Source: Gautieria morchelliformis (taxonomy: Eukaryota; Basidiomycota; Agaricomycetes; Gomphales; Gomphaceae). From it: a stretch of 64,000 bases of DNA. The notes beneath the pieces were generated by a model. It ran no database searches. It saw only the letters and a list, made by a program, of their open reading frames with translations, and had not been told where the DNA came from. Positions 1 through 10,900 of this stretch are shown here, piece after piece. The DNA lies in contig WHVA01000062.1 of NCBI GenBank assembly GCA_015179125.1, positions 124,001 through 188,000 of the forward strand, given 5' to 3'. Numbering within the stretch: position 1 is the stretch's first letter; each line of letters starts with the position of its first letter. The translations under genes were made by a program, and so were the position numbers.

Positions 1-681
1 CAAGGCTGTGTTGAAGTCACACTTCAGTTACTCAAGGTATGAGTGGTTTGGGTGAAAGATGATTGATTGCTTCAATGCTAAAACTGCAGGCTATTTATAC
101 TGCATCTATCTAGCTTATGTAACTACTGCTAGGAACCTTGTAGAGGCTTCTACTACTGTGAAGAACCTTGTGGAAGCTTAGAGAAGCTTCAGGAAAGGTT
201 TGGAAACTATTGGAAGGCTGTGGAAGGTTCTATTGCTATATTGGGTTAAAGTCACAGTTCTGTGACAGTAAAGCTAAGAGTATGTAAGAAACTCCCACGC
301 TCATGTGATTATCATGTGACGAAGGAAAGTCATGTGACTTCAAGCTGGATTGACGTCATGTGACTGTGTCATGTGATTGTCAGGTGACCGTAGATAATCA
401 AGTGACTTTGAGGTCAGGTGATTGTCAGGTGACTGTAGATAATCAGGTGACTTTGAGGTCAGGTGATTGTCAGGTGACTGTGGATGATCAGGTGACTTTG
501 AGCTTTGAGGTCATGTGATAGTCATGTGACCATGGGGCTTAGCAGATTGTTGTATCTTGTGGACCCAGTGTGAGTGTAGCATAGAAATATTAATACAACC
601 TTTCTTGAGGACATTTGAAACTAATTAACTACCTAGTAAATGTTCATAAATAGGTAGCTACTTTGTGGATGATCCCTAACA
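1..681 (-). mobile_element. LTR-D solo LTR, copy 1, cut by window edge
   Basis: This is the reverse complement of the first part of the complete LTR-D at 52781-54297. It ends in CCCTAACA, the complement of the TGTTAGGG start of the other copies. It holds a TATA-like box (TATTTATA at 92-99, read on the minus strand) and a tandem array of TCACNTGA sites. The rest lies left of the window. It abuts the interior of an LTR-C copy at 682, so it inserted into that LTR. No coding capacity is seen. Confidence 0.8.
362..506. repeat. 45-bp tandem repeat of TCACNTGA sites (LTR-D copy 1)
   Basis: About three degenerate units read TCAGGTGA..GTCAGGTGAC..AATCAGGTGAC. It is the same array as in the two other LTR-D copies, with a different unit number. 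Each unit contains three E-box-like CANNTG cores inside a TCAC-N-TGA palindrome. Confidence 0.75.
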
Positions 682-2563
682 AACGTGTCATATACGAAAC
701 TGCAAGAATATTAGACACTACTGGCGTAATGAATAACAAACTATTAGTTTGTAGGTTCGAGGACGACTATTGGGGTCCAAGTATTCCAAAAAGAGAGGAA
801 TGGCTTTCACAGGAGAGTTTGTAAGTGTGCTGACCCGATTAATGTCAACGCACTGCAATAAACGAGTGACTGGTTTTTGGGTAGTGACTTGTGAAAGTCT
901 CTGAAGGAGGATATTTATAATGGTTATGTAATACAGCATATATGAGTATATAATATATACTATAAGAGTATTAATAACAACATATAGGAATATATAGTAG
1001 TATTTATAAGGAGAATAATAGATGTTATTAGATGATTCTGTATATATTTAAACATCTTGAAGATATATATACATATGAGAGAGTATTAGACTACAAGATA
1101 GAGTAACAGATACTTGGAGAGATACTTGTAACAGATATGAGTAGGAGTATTAGTATGACTAGTTATAATGAGAGAGTATTAGACTAGCATATGGAGTAAT
1201 AGTAGTTGTCTAGATATTTGTAATATATATGAATAGTTATAATGATATAGTGTATATTAAAAGTGGGTAGAAAAAATAAGAAGAGGTGTAAAAATAAGAA
1301 TGGGTGTTCTCGTTGGCGGAGCCCCGCTCGGGGAGGGACAAACGTAAATTTATTTATATCCCAACAATAAGATTGGCATGTACTTTCGTCCTCTTCTTTT
1401 CTATAATTTGAGAATAAAATGGGTGAAGCTACAGGTAATAAAAAGTTGTGAGCATCCGCCGAACAGGAAAATCAACTGATCAGATCGTCTCGGGTATTGG
1501 AGTGCTAATTGGCAAGAAAATTGATTGACAACCTCACTCTGCAGAATTTCACCTAGAGGGTTAGTCTGGGTGGCTAAGTAGAAAAGCAACTACTTAACTG
1601 AGAATTAATACTCTAAGCAAGTGTAATAACCCTAGCTGGGGTTAGCAGCCTGGTAAGCTGTGCAAGCTTGGCAAGTCACGCAAGGTGCGTTGGATAGAAG
1701 ATGGTAGATTGGCTGATGAGAAGGCAGGCAAAAGGGCCTCCTTTTATATTGTAATGTACATGAGCTTAGTAAGCAGGTAGAACCTTCTATCTATTAATGG
1801 AATGGGGGGAGCAGCTTGTGGAAGCTGGAAGAAAGTATAGGAAGGTTCTGGGTGGTTCCAGATGACTCACAGTGTTTCCTACCAATCACAGCTTGATTTG
1901 TCAGGAATGACTCACTGATCAGAGTCATGTGACTTGGCACAGCTTGGTTGAGTCATGTACTCCTGACTCTCCAAGATGTGCCTGGTTTGGTTGAGTCACT
2001 GAGGCTGTACCTTCAGTTATGACTTTGGCACTCAGAGGCTTAGTAAGCAAACCTGAGCCAATTAGTGCTCTGTAGCTACAATAACCAAGGGCACAGCTTA
2101 GCACTGCCTTTCACAACCTGATACAGCCTTGTTGTCATGACTGACCAAGATCCCCACTGTTTGGTTCAGCCAAACAGGCTGCATAGTTGCTATGGCTGCA
2201 TATAGCAACAGATTGAGGCTCAGCTGGAATTACTGGGAGAGCCATCCTGCCGGACTTGTGGGCGCTTGAGTGACCGGAAGTCCGAAATTAAGGTACCACC
2301 AAGGTGGCCGGCGGAGTTTGAAATGGAAAGTCCGTGACAGAGTTGTGGGTGCAAATGGACACACAACTCTGCAATAGCAGAAATAAGGCAGTTTGGGCCA
2401 AATAAATTGCGGAAAAATATGGAAAAATAGGGGAACGATGGAGGGATGTTTGAAATACTCCCACAATTTCTTATAGCTTCGTGTATATGCTATAACTCGT
2501 GAAAAAGCGGAAATACACCAGTATGAGCCCTTTGTAGCTGGTTGAACAGCTGATTCCCCAACA
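682..2563 (-). mobile_element. LTR-C solo LTR, copy 1, start truncated
   Basis: It is collinear with the complete LTR-C at 30221-32084, apart from an extra 555-bp insert at 906-1460. It ends in CCCCAACA at 2563, where Ty3 gag sequence resumes. The first ~70 bp are missing because LTR-D copy 1 inserted there. Strand follows the TATAAAAGG-type box read right to left near 1735-1750. No internal retroelement genes of this family occur in the window. Confidence 0.8.
906..1460. mobile_element. 555-bp AT-rich insert in LTR-C copy 1, class uncertain
   Basis: The LTR-C copy at 30221 reads straight through (CTCTGAACAGG), whereas here GAA is followed by 555 bp and then GAA again (903-905 and 1461-1463). 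The ends are weakly inverted (GGAGGAT / ATCCGCC). A 3-bp duplication with imperfect terminal inverted repeats would fit a small non-autonomous DNA transposon. The interior is AT-rich with degenerate repeats of AGAGTATTAGACTA type and a GC hairpin near 1318-1340. No ORF is credible. Confidence 0.55.
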
Positions 2564-2744
2564 GCTGTGAGCTGCTCATTTTTCGGGCAGAACTGGTCGG
2601 AAAATGTTTTCTCGAAGGTGTCCCAGTCCCAGAAGTAGTTCCCCTTGCCCTTTGCTTCATGTCGGATCACCTTGTTTGCAAAACGGGCTGCGCGGTCTGA
2701 CTTGAAAAAGGACAATGCCCAGTGAATCCGAGCCTGGTCGTTGG
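2564..2744 (-). pseudogene. Ty3/gypsy (T3 family) gag fragment
   Basis: About 180 bp match the Gag region of T3-1 and T3-2 (FFKSDRAARFANKVIRHEAK and following). It is bounded by the LTR-C solo LTR at 2563 and by LINE sequence at 2745. At one end the gag text resumes exactly after LTR-C (GCTGT), which shows that LTR-C inserted into an older gag copy. It is too short to be functional. Confidence 0.8.
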
Positions 2745-3449
2745 TATCTCTGTTTCCTCACTTGTCTCTCCGCTCGCCGCCCTCTTTGCTTCCTCATCCA
2801 CCCTCTCGTTTCCTTCTACTCCCTGATGACCTGGTACCCACCTCAGGGTCACCTTGGCTCCCGTTTGCTGATTAACCACTCCCTGGATCTGCCTATGCAC
2901 CGTGTTCGCGAGGTACTGTCCGGGAATAGCTTGTTCCCTGCTGGTGGTCTGGATTGCTGCTTGGCTGTCCAGGGCTATCGTGTACCTCCCGCTCCTCTCC
3001 ATATTCAGCATCTTCACTCCTATGGCAGCACCCGCCAGCTTGGCCTCGGATACGGTATGTTCGCTCTCTGGTCCCATATACAGCCTTGTTGACTTCCACT
3101 CCTTCCCGTTCTTGTACATTACCGCAGCCGCTCCTACGCTGCCTTCTATACACGACCCGTCCGTGTATACTACCACTTCCGTTTTGACCGCTTCTATCTC
3201 CTCCTTTGCTTTCTCTTTGCTTGGCGGGATCCTCGTTCTGAACGCTGGTGTCCACTTGGGCCCTAGCACCACTGTTTGGATTTTCTCCATTTTGTCTGGC
3301 CTTAGCTCGAATGCATGCATCATTTCGTGTAGAGGGGACCAATGGCGCTTTACATACCTCCTTGCCACTCTGCTTGTCCTTTCTGCTAGGGGATGGCTCT
3401 GGGGTAAGCACGCCAGCCACACTGCTGCTCTATGCACTAGCTTGGTCAC
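2745..3449 (-). pseudogene. LINE ORF2 C-terminal RNase H domain
   Basis: The frame encodes a type I RNase H as found at the C-terminus of some LINE ORF2 proteins. The first acidic residue is in YTDGSCIEG, the second in a SEAKLAG motif, the third in IALDSQAAI, and the last in a WVPGHQGVEGNERVDEEAK stretch. This domain would degrade the RNA strand of the RNA:DNA hybrid during reverse transcription. Upstream, KLVHRAAVWLACLPQSHPL joins in frame to LLPFPLLVT at about 3950 once the LTR-E insert is removed. The 3' end of the LINE is lost where it meets gag sequence at 2744, so the ORF reads through into unrelated sequence. Confidence 0.85.
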
Positions 3450-3466
3450 TGTCAGGGCTCACACAT

Positions 3467-3655
3467 TTCCTTCCACAAGTTTCTAGTTCCTTGAGTTTCC
3501 GTCACCTTCCGTCAGTTTCCATAACCTCCTGTCAGTTTCCGTAACCTTCCGTCAGTTTCTGTAACCTTCCGTCAGTTTCCGTCACCTTCCGTAACCTTCT
3601 ACGAGTTTCTATCATCTTCCACGAGTTTCCACAACCTTCTACAAGTTCCTGCCTC
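3467..3655 (+). repeat. ~17-bp minisatellite in LTR-E
   Basis: About ten degenerate copies of a CCTTCCGTCAGTTTCCGTAA-like unit run in tandem. It sits at the position where LTR-A has its TTCCGA repeats, suggesting the same promoter-proximal region has expanded independently. Confidence 0.8.
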
Positions 3656-3725
3656 CCCTATTATGTAAACCTTGCCAGCGCTATAAGACTGTAGCCGGTG
3701 TGGTGGTGTTTCCTCAGCTTGATCT

Positions 3726-3863
3726 CTGAGGATACCCACTACACAGGCAAGTCCCCATGTATCTATCGTTGGTAGATTTATAAACTGAGGATACCCACTA
3801 CACAGGCAAGTCCCCATGTATCTATCGTTGGTAGATTTATAAACTGAGGATACCCACTACACA
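3726..3863 (+). repeat. 60-bp tandem repeat in LTR-E, about 2.3 copies
   Basis: The unit beginning GAGGATACCCACTACACAGG and ending GGTAGATTTATAAACT is repeated essentially without change, then starts a third time. The near identity suggests recent slippage or unequal exchange. Confidence 0.85.
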
Positions 3864-3943
3864 GTTGGTTATTGTCCTTGCATCGGCCACTATCTCCTTG
3901 AGTATCTTTAGGTTGTGGCTTCGTCATTAGTGTTGCCCTCACA

Positions 3944-4043
3944 GTCACTAGCAGTGGGAATGGGAGGAGGTTGGCGTGTGCGTCAAGCATATCGGTGGCT
4001 GTATTTCTGAGCGCTCCTGTGATGTCTATCGCTGCTTGTCTTT
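3944..4043 (-). pseudogene. LINE ORF2 linker between RT and RNase H
   Basis: The minus strand reads AAIDITGALRNTATDMLDA and LLPFPLLVT, the conserved linker that follows the RT thumb in RNase-H-bearing LINEs. Removing the LTR-B-like insert at 4044-5412 joins ARVQR directly to QAAIDITGAL in frame. It is bounded on the other side by LTR-E. Confidence 0.75.
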
Positions 4044-5412
4044 GTTTTGGAACCCTTCAAGACTTTGGTGTTATTGCTAACACTTCAATCTATCAGAACA
4101 TGTCGTTTACGAGACTCAAAGAATATTAAACAATGCTGCAGCACAACTCCGGAAATAATTTAATATTTGTACCTTGGTTGCAATCCACGTAAGAACTAGT
4201 CCAAGTTAATACGGATGGAAGGCAATGCGTTTCTTAGCAGCACTGAACAATAAAATAAAAGACTGTAGGTTCAAGGACACTATCGGGGTCCAAGCGTATT
4301 CCAAAATATAAAGGAATGTACTTAGCAGGCGAGTTTATAAATGGACTGCCCTGATAATCTACCAGCGCACAGCAATAAAACGAGGGATGAGTTTTGTGAA
4401 CAAAGTGACTTGTGAAAGTCTCTAATCAGGAAAATCGACTGACTAGATCATCTCGGGTATTGGAGTGCGAATGGCAAGACTTTCAATTGACAGACTCACT
4501 CTGTAGAATTACACCTGGAGGATTAGTCCAAGTGGCTAAGCAGTAAAGTAACTACTTAACAAGGAATTAGACACTAAAGTAAGTGAATAACCCTAGCTGG
4601 GATTAGCAGCTTAGTAAGATGCAAGTCACACGAGGTCACGTGTAGGATAGAAGATGGGTAGATTGGCTGATGAAAGGCAGGCAAAAAGGGCCTCCTTTTA
4701 TATTGTATTGTACAGGCGCTTAACTAAGCGGTAGGACCTTCTATCTATTAATGGAATGAGGGAATGAGTCACGAAGAAGCTCTCGGAATGTGTGGGAAGG
4801 TTGCATCTGACTCATAATGACTCACAGTGACTTGAAATGACTCCTACTGGTGACTCCACTAGGTTTTCCACCAATCAGGGCTTGATTTGTCAGGAATGAG
4901 TCATTAATTGGACTCATGTGATTTATGACAGCCTGGGTGAGTCATGGGCATGTGACTCACCAAGGTGTGCATGAGTCAGTTGAGTCATTGAGGCTGTACA
5001 AGCAAATGACTAGGCTTTTCAAACTCAGAGGCTGAGTCTGAAGGAGCCACCTGACCGGATTTGTGGGTGACCGCGGGTGCACAAGCCGCGAGCGACGCGA
5101 GCGTCCGGTCGGAGTTTGAAATCAGAAGTCCGAAACAGAGTTGTGGGGACATGTGTATCCACAACTCTGCTGCACAGAAATAAGTGAGTTTGAGTGAAGA
5201 CAGCCTCGGAAAAATAGGCAAAATTCGTAGATAATTAGAGATGTTTGAATAGGCCTTAAGAGGGTAGTAGACATTATTATGATGGCGATAATTGGTTATT
5301 TTAAAGGCTTTTGATGCAGACTACAAAGTTACAGAAAGAGACATTTGAGGGCTGGTTGAACAGCCTGATCCGAGATCATATCGTATGCTGGTTGTACAGC
5401 AGTTCCCATACA
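4044..5412 (-). mobile_element. LTR-B-like solo LTR, TSD TCTTT
   Basis: It starts (T)GTTTTGGAACCC and ends CAGTTCCCATACA. TCTTT flanks it at 4039-4043 and 5413-5417; one A:T pair appears lost in the terminal homopolymer. The first ~600 bp match the LTR-B at 27014 closely, while the distal part is closer to LTR-C. It contains many TGACTCA/TGAGTCA motifs between about 4800 and 5000. It has inserted into LINE ORF2. Confidence 0.75.
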
Positions 5413-5927
5413 TCTTTGGACTCTGGCCAGCTTGTTTACATGTCCCTTGGTGCCCTTTCGCCTTTCTGTCGCTGGCATGAGGAATATGTCAGCAGCATAC
5501 AGCATTCTTGGTACTGCGACCGTCAGGTAATAGGTTCTCATGTACTTAGCTACTATGCCCCTGGACAGTTTTGCTAGCCTTTTGTATTGTCCTATATACG
5601 CTTCCCCCTTCTTCAACGCGTAGTTGACGTGATCCCTGAACCTCAACTCCTGGTCCATAATTACCCCTAGGAATTTGTGCGTCGCCATGGGTCGCACTAT
5701 GTGTTGTCCCATCTTTATTGACAGCCTCGCTACTGGTCTGGTTTTCCTCGCCTTTGATGGGTCCTTCTCTCTTCGTCTGGTGACTCCCATCAGTCCGAAT
5801 TTATCCACTGCGAACTGGCAGTGATGGCTCTCGGCCCAGCTGTACGCCCCCCCTGTCTGACCATAATGTCCATTAGCTTTTTGAAAGCCTCTTCCAGGTC
5901 CTTCCCTTCCGCTATTATGGTCGTATC
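5413..5927 (-). pseudogene. LINE ORF2 RT palm/thumb segment
   Basis: The minus strand encodes the part of reverse transcriptase after the catalytic aspartates: DTTIIAEGKDLEEAFKKL, then AESHHCQFAVDKFGLMGVTR, KFLGVIMDQELRFRDHV, and a YIGQYKRLAKLSRG thumb. The RT aspartate pair itself (GFID-D) lies across the 5928-6633 insert. A run of G residues near 5850 puts the two halves in different frames, so the gene carries a frameshift here. It continues at 3944-4043 after the LTR-B-like insert. Confidence 0.8.
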
Positions 5928-6633
5928 TGTCACAAATATCGCATACTCACACAATCCCCCCTCCTTTTCATCTGCATCTTCACAACAGTCCACCGTCTCC
6001 CGTTAGCGCCACGCGCACACTCTTACGATCCTTACCTGATAACCCACCAGTCCACACACGTCTACCCAAGCCCACACACACACGTCCACATAGCCCACGT
6101 CACACAATCAGATATCGATGCCCGCGGACCCATCCCTAAGCCCGAGAGCAGCCCGAGAACGAGTGATCCACAGAGTGGCACGGCGGCTGAGCCACTACGC
6201 ATGGACCTTTCCTTTTCCCATGTAACTTCCCCCACACATCACACATTTCTGATATTCCATTCACATGTCTCCATTCCCATTCAATAGGTAGAATACACAT
6301 GCGTAACAACAACCGGCACTCCAATCCCCGTAGCACATGCCTTGCACATCCACCTACCGGCGCCGGTAACATCCCTTTCAACCTAGCACACCACACACAG
6401 GGGTTAAATAGCTGTCGCATGTATACTAGAACACCAGTCAATCGAACTCACTGTTTTCCAAAAGATTCCCTCATCTCGAAGCGCAGTTACATCTGCGACG
6501 ACTCTATCAACAAGCATATACTTCTCATATACTCTCAGTCACTCGACTCTTGAACACAGCTCGATTCAGTTTCACTTGAAACTTGAATTATATTTCTATC
6601 GAATAAAAACATTTATATCCAAACATCTTATTA
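5928..6633 (+). mobile_element. 706-bp solo-LTR-like insert, TSD GTATC
   Basis: GTATC occurs at 5923-5927 and 6634-6638, and the LINE frame GFIDDTTII is restored when the insert is removed. It begins TGTCAC and ends TTATTA. It has a GGTTAAATAGC TATA-like box near 6403 and AATAAAA near the right end, as expected for an LTR read on the plus strand. The TG...TA ends match those of the copia LTRs elsewhere in the window, so it may be a copia solo LTR. No ORF in it looks real. Confidence 0.65.
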
Positions 6634-6803
6634 GTATCATCAATGAACCCCACGCAGCCCTCTCCCCTCATTCCCTGGACAATTTCAAGCAGGTCTCCGT
6701 TGTAGAACTGGTAGGCAATCACGGACAGGGGGCAGCCCTGGTCCATACCTCGTTCTATGGGTCTGGTCGCTGACCTGTAGTCGTCCAGGCTGACGGTGGT
6801 GAG
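6634..6803 (-). pseudogene. LINE ORF2 RT motif B segment
   Basis: The minus strand reads TTVSLDDYRSATRPIERG, then MDQGCPLSVIAYQFYNGDLL and GVGFID. The QGCPLS element is the conserved RT motif that precedes the catalytic DD. It joins in frame to the RT N-terminal half at 17645 across the LTR-D/Helitron insertion (NRLT-TVSL) and to 5922 across the 706-bp insert. Confidence 0.85.
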
Positions 6804-6969
6804 TGTTAGGGATCGTCCACAAAGTAGCTACCTATTTATGAACATTTACTAGGTAGTTAATTAGTTTCAAATGTCCTCAAGAAAGGTTGTATTAATATTC
6901 CTATGCACATTGGGTCCACACGATACAACAATCTCTGGATAGTTTAGCTAAGAATCACCCATGGTCACA

Positions 6970-7090
6970 TGACTATCACATGACCTCAAAAACAGCTCAA
7001 AGTCACCTGATCATCCACAGTCACCTGACAATCACCTGACCTCAAAGTCACCTGATTATCTACGGTCACCTGACAATCACATGACACAGT
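6970..7090. repeat. TCACNTGA tandem array in LTR-D copy 2
   Basis: About two and a half 45-bp units with TCACCTGA/TCACATGA sites. It has fewer units than copy 3 at 52972-53160, so unit number varies between insertions. Confidence 0.75.
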
Positions 7091-7146
7091 CACATGACAT
7101 CAATCCAGCTTGAAGTCACATGACTTTCCTTCGTCACATGATAATT

Positions 7147-7165
7147 CCCTTGTCGCAGACAAGGG
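7147..7165. other. 5' terminal palindrome of the Helitron
   Basis: CCCTTGTC-GCA-GACAAGGG is a perfect 8-bp stem with a 3-nt loop, 2 bp from the 5' end. GACAAGGGCTTC recurs close to the 3' end (from about 16519), so both ends share this 12-mer in direct orientation. It may be a recognition site for the Rep domain; that role is inferred. Confidence 0.7.
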
Positions 7166-7911
7166 CTTCTAACCTCCTGCGATATAGATAACACTTCACG
7201 GTTCTTTGTATTTGTTGTTATGTATGGGCAATTTTATGCCCCCCTACAGTAAAATTTTGCTATTTGCTAATGGGGAGTGCGCCTTATTCGGAAACATACC
7301 TGGTAATTGTCAGCTGGTTTTCAGTGTCCGTCTTATCTCGTCCTATATTCGGTTGTTGGCGGATTGAGAGTTGACGTCGGGTATGACGTCAGTTCTTTCA
7401 AACTTTACCCTCTTCTCCAATGTTCCTCTTGCCTGTCTTGTGCTCGCTATCCCAACTGGTGGTTGCGTATGACGCGCCTGATTTGAATGGTGGCTGGGCA
7501 CGTACAGGGCCTTTCCACTGTATGTTGTATTTTATTTTTATTGATCATGTTTTCCGCGTTGACTGTGTATGGCCGTTTTCCTTCGTAAGGTCCTTGTCGC
7601 GGATAGAGGTATCTCACGTTTTATCCAAAAGTGATGGTCGATGGAGTTTCATTTGGATAAAGTTGATAGTCGATGGTCATCCTTTGAGGTGAAGGATGGA
7701 GGGAAACTTAATAGGTCGGGTACATCGTGATTTACCGATTTGTTTCCATTGTCGGTGACTTAAGGCAGATGAGTACTTTAATTTTTGTTTCGTTATCTGT
7801 ACCTATGTTACAAAGAAATTTAACAGTTGGCGTTTTATTTTTGCTCCACGGTCGAATTCTCGCTGATGGACATGTTCGATGAGTTTGTTGGCAAGTTTTA
7901 GTTTCTGCAAC

Positions 7912-10900
7912 TCACGTGCTTGGCTGAACGTTCGCTTCGTATCTCCTTCGCGTTTCTTCGTTCAATTTCTCTAACCGTTTGTCGCATTCTGCCAGGTCGG
8001 CATTCGGGTGATTGGTAAAAATGCTGGAATCGAAGTCCCATAGCAATCTTACTGTAGTGCGGCTCCTTCCTCTGGATATCGCGACGTATGCGTTAAACGT
8101 GTTGAGACCGCCTGTAGGAGGATTCCCTATGTCGATTATAACGGGTTGCAAGGTCTGTCCCTGTGCCTTGTAATCTGTAAAGGCGTACACCCCGGTAATC
8201 GGCAGCTGTCTTCTGTGCACCGTCCCTTTGGATCCATTTGCATATCGAACCTCCATTCCTTTTTTGGAAGGTTCCAGAGGTATGACTCCAGGCTGCAATC
8301 CCTTCAAGGTGTTCAATGGTGTCCTATCAGGACGAAACAGTATGACGGCAGGAGGATATTGAAGATGAATTGTGTTTTCCCCCGATATGTTGGTTGAGTA
8401 ACTTTCTCGTGGATCGAGGTATATCTTCTCTACGTATCCTTGTGTTCCGTTGGCTAAATCCGCAGATATGACCAGATTCCAGGTGAGCATGGCACGCATT
8501 CCTTCTGCTACCATCACCGATCTTGGTAACCGTTCCTTACCTTCCGACCCTGCCACTAAAATTTGCTGTTGTTGAGAAGGTACGTCTCCGGTCGTTCCTA
8601 TCGTATCCTCGGCTGGACTCACAAAAGGGGGTTTGTTGGACTTTTTGCAATGTTGTCGAAGACAGGCTTCGTTCCACTCTATGCGGACACCGTGGCGAGG
8701 TGTAACCAAGACGGCTTTGTCCCATGGGGGTCGACTGAAATCCGGTACGTCGCAATTCTCGTTGGTTAGAATTAGCTTTTGAAATTCCTTTATATCGTCG
8801 TCTGAACACGCGCCGTATTGGGACCTCTCTAGAATGTCCGCCCATTCACCGTCGTCGATTCTTTTTTGTTCTTTCAATAACACCACAGTTTTAAATTGAT
8901 CGAAAACATTTTGTCCTATCCCTCCCCAGTATGACGTGGTGGGCGGACAACAATAAAGCGCTGATGACGGTCGTTTGACTGGAGGAAATTGATGAAAGTC
9001 TCCGACGAAAATCACGTTTAACTTTCCTCCGAAAGGTAACGTGCATGGGCCGTCACCGGACTTGGTTAACGATGTTATCTTGGACAATAGCCCAATAAGG
9101 TCTTTGATCGCCATCGATATTTCATCCACAAAAAGGTATTCTACGCCGAACATGTTGTCCTTCCTTCGTTTTTGAGAATCTTGGCTAGATTCCTTGTAAT
9201 ACTCAGGGGAGGAAGGAATGTATATCGGCAGGGCTCCCCACCAATGCAATGTATACCCTTCTATATTTGTGGCTGCTATCCCCGTTAATGCCGTTTTCGC
9301 CAATTTATGACTGCAGTTCTGGAGTTGGAACAAACTCGTCACCATGTCTATCACTTTCGATTTCCCAACACCGCCAGATCCCAACATCAGCATCAGCAGT
9401 TGTTCCGGATTTTGACCTCCTAGATTTTGTTGCAGGTGACGGTTGATAATACCAAAAGCTCGACGTTGATCTTTACTGAGTTGCTCTATGCCTTCTGGAT
9501 ACGTTTCCTTCACGGTATCGATTACAGGACGCGTCAAGAATGGAGGCTCCTCTGGGTGTGCTGAACCGTTGCCTTCATTTGTTGATGAAATACTGGATGG
9601 AGTATCGTTCGTCCGCTTAGAGTCTTCCTTTACTCGTGAGTGTCGCTTGATTTCGTCTTGCCATTCGACGTTCCTTTCCAACAATGTTTTCTCTGCAGAT
9701 GTTACGGTGTTTTCCTTCACTAACCACTCATCGGTATCGGTAAACACACCAGTGCGTACTCCAATGTTGACCGCCTGCTTCCCATGTAGCACCTCCCGTG
9801 TGGGTACCGCTTCCTTCGCGATGTGTTCTATATCTTCATTTGCCAATGGCATAACATCCCCGGAAATGGCGACCTCTTCCAATAAATCTTCCCTATCGTT
9901 TTCCTGATCGTGTAGAGTTACGTTTTTACCCTTTTTCTTCGCGGCTGAATTTTCGCAGGCGTAATAGTATTGAAAATTATCCAACAAATCCGTTATGGTC
10001 TGTGGGGCTGTTTCCAAAAATTCATCCAACGACGCTTCCCAATTGGAAGATGGTTTGAGCAAATCGGTGACTTCTCGCCAGGGTTTCAATAACATCAACA
10101 CTGACGCGCTATAGAATTTTTGTACTCTTGCATTATCTCGTCGAGGAAGCCACTGCCCTAGGAAATCCGGCATTGTTTCATGACCAATTGTACGCAATAC
10201 CCGAAAGCGATCTTTGTAAGTGTCGTTCGTTTCCAAGTATGGGATGCGAGCGTTGCCCGGGTTCCCCATCGTTTTTATGGACTTAGAAGGTTCGTATGAA
10301 TTGATGATGAATTGAAAAAAACTGTAACTTTCGATTTTGATCCCACAGTTTTTGTAATCGTTGATTTGACTTTTGCTTCCAATCCATCTCGTACAATTTG
10401 CAGAGGAACATCTGGATCGTTATTGACGGTGCTGAAAACATACAATTGGTTCGTGTCAGATTAGATATCCTTTCTGATGATTGCTGTTACGTTTACTTAC
10501 ACGGAATTAGTAGGTTCAACATTGTCTTGAATGGAGGGGAAACTTCTGCGCAGTTCCGCCACCGCCGCCGACCAATAACTAGGAACGAAAGTGTGGGATA
10601 TATATCGATCGCTCCATCCCATAATATAAGAGACCACTTGCTGAGAAGACAATTCTTGATCTCTGCTCAATGTGTTCACACATTGAGCTATCAGCCGTTT
10701 GTTAGCATTCCAATTACATATTGACTCCGTGGAATGACAGCGATCGTATGCTGATTTCCTAGCCAATAACGCCGACATGTTACTGGATATCGCTTGCTTT
10801 TTGACTGCGTATTTTGTAGTATACCAACTGACGTCTTTTGTATCAGAACCGTTTGTTAACAATTTGATGTCATCGTTGGCTCGTGTAGCCAGCAAAAAAA

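Larger units (their letters stand above)
3450..3943 (+). mobile_element. LTR-E solo LTR with TSD GTCAC
   Basis: It begins TGTCAGGGCTC, ends GTTGCCCTCACA, and is flanked by GTCAC on both sides (3445-3449 and 3944-3948). The LINE frame is restored across it (LLVT joined to KLVHR). The ends resemble LTR-A (TGTCAGGGG...GTTGCCCTTACA), so this is probably a distant relative of the T3 LTR. Its body is mostly tandem repeats. Confidence 0.85.

Noticed and set aside
362..506. CRISPR-like array
   Set aside because: The 45-bp units are contiguous tandem repeats without unique spacers, inside a eukaryotic LTR.
2902..3486. Plus-strand ORFs over the RNase H region
   Set aside because: The minus strand carries clear RNase H motifs; the plus-strand frames are shadows.
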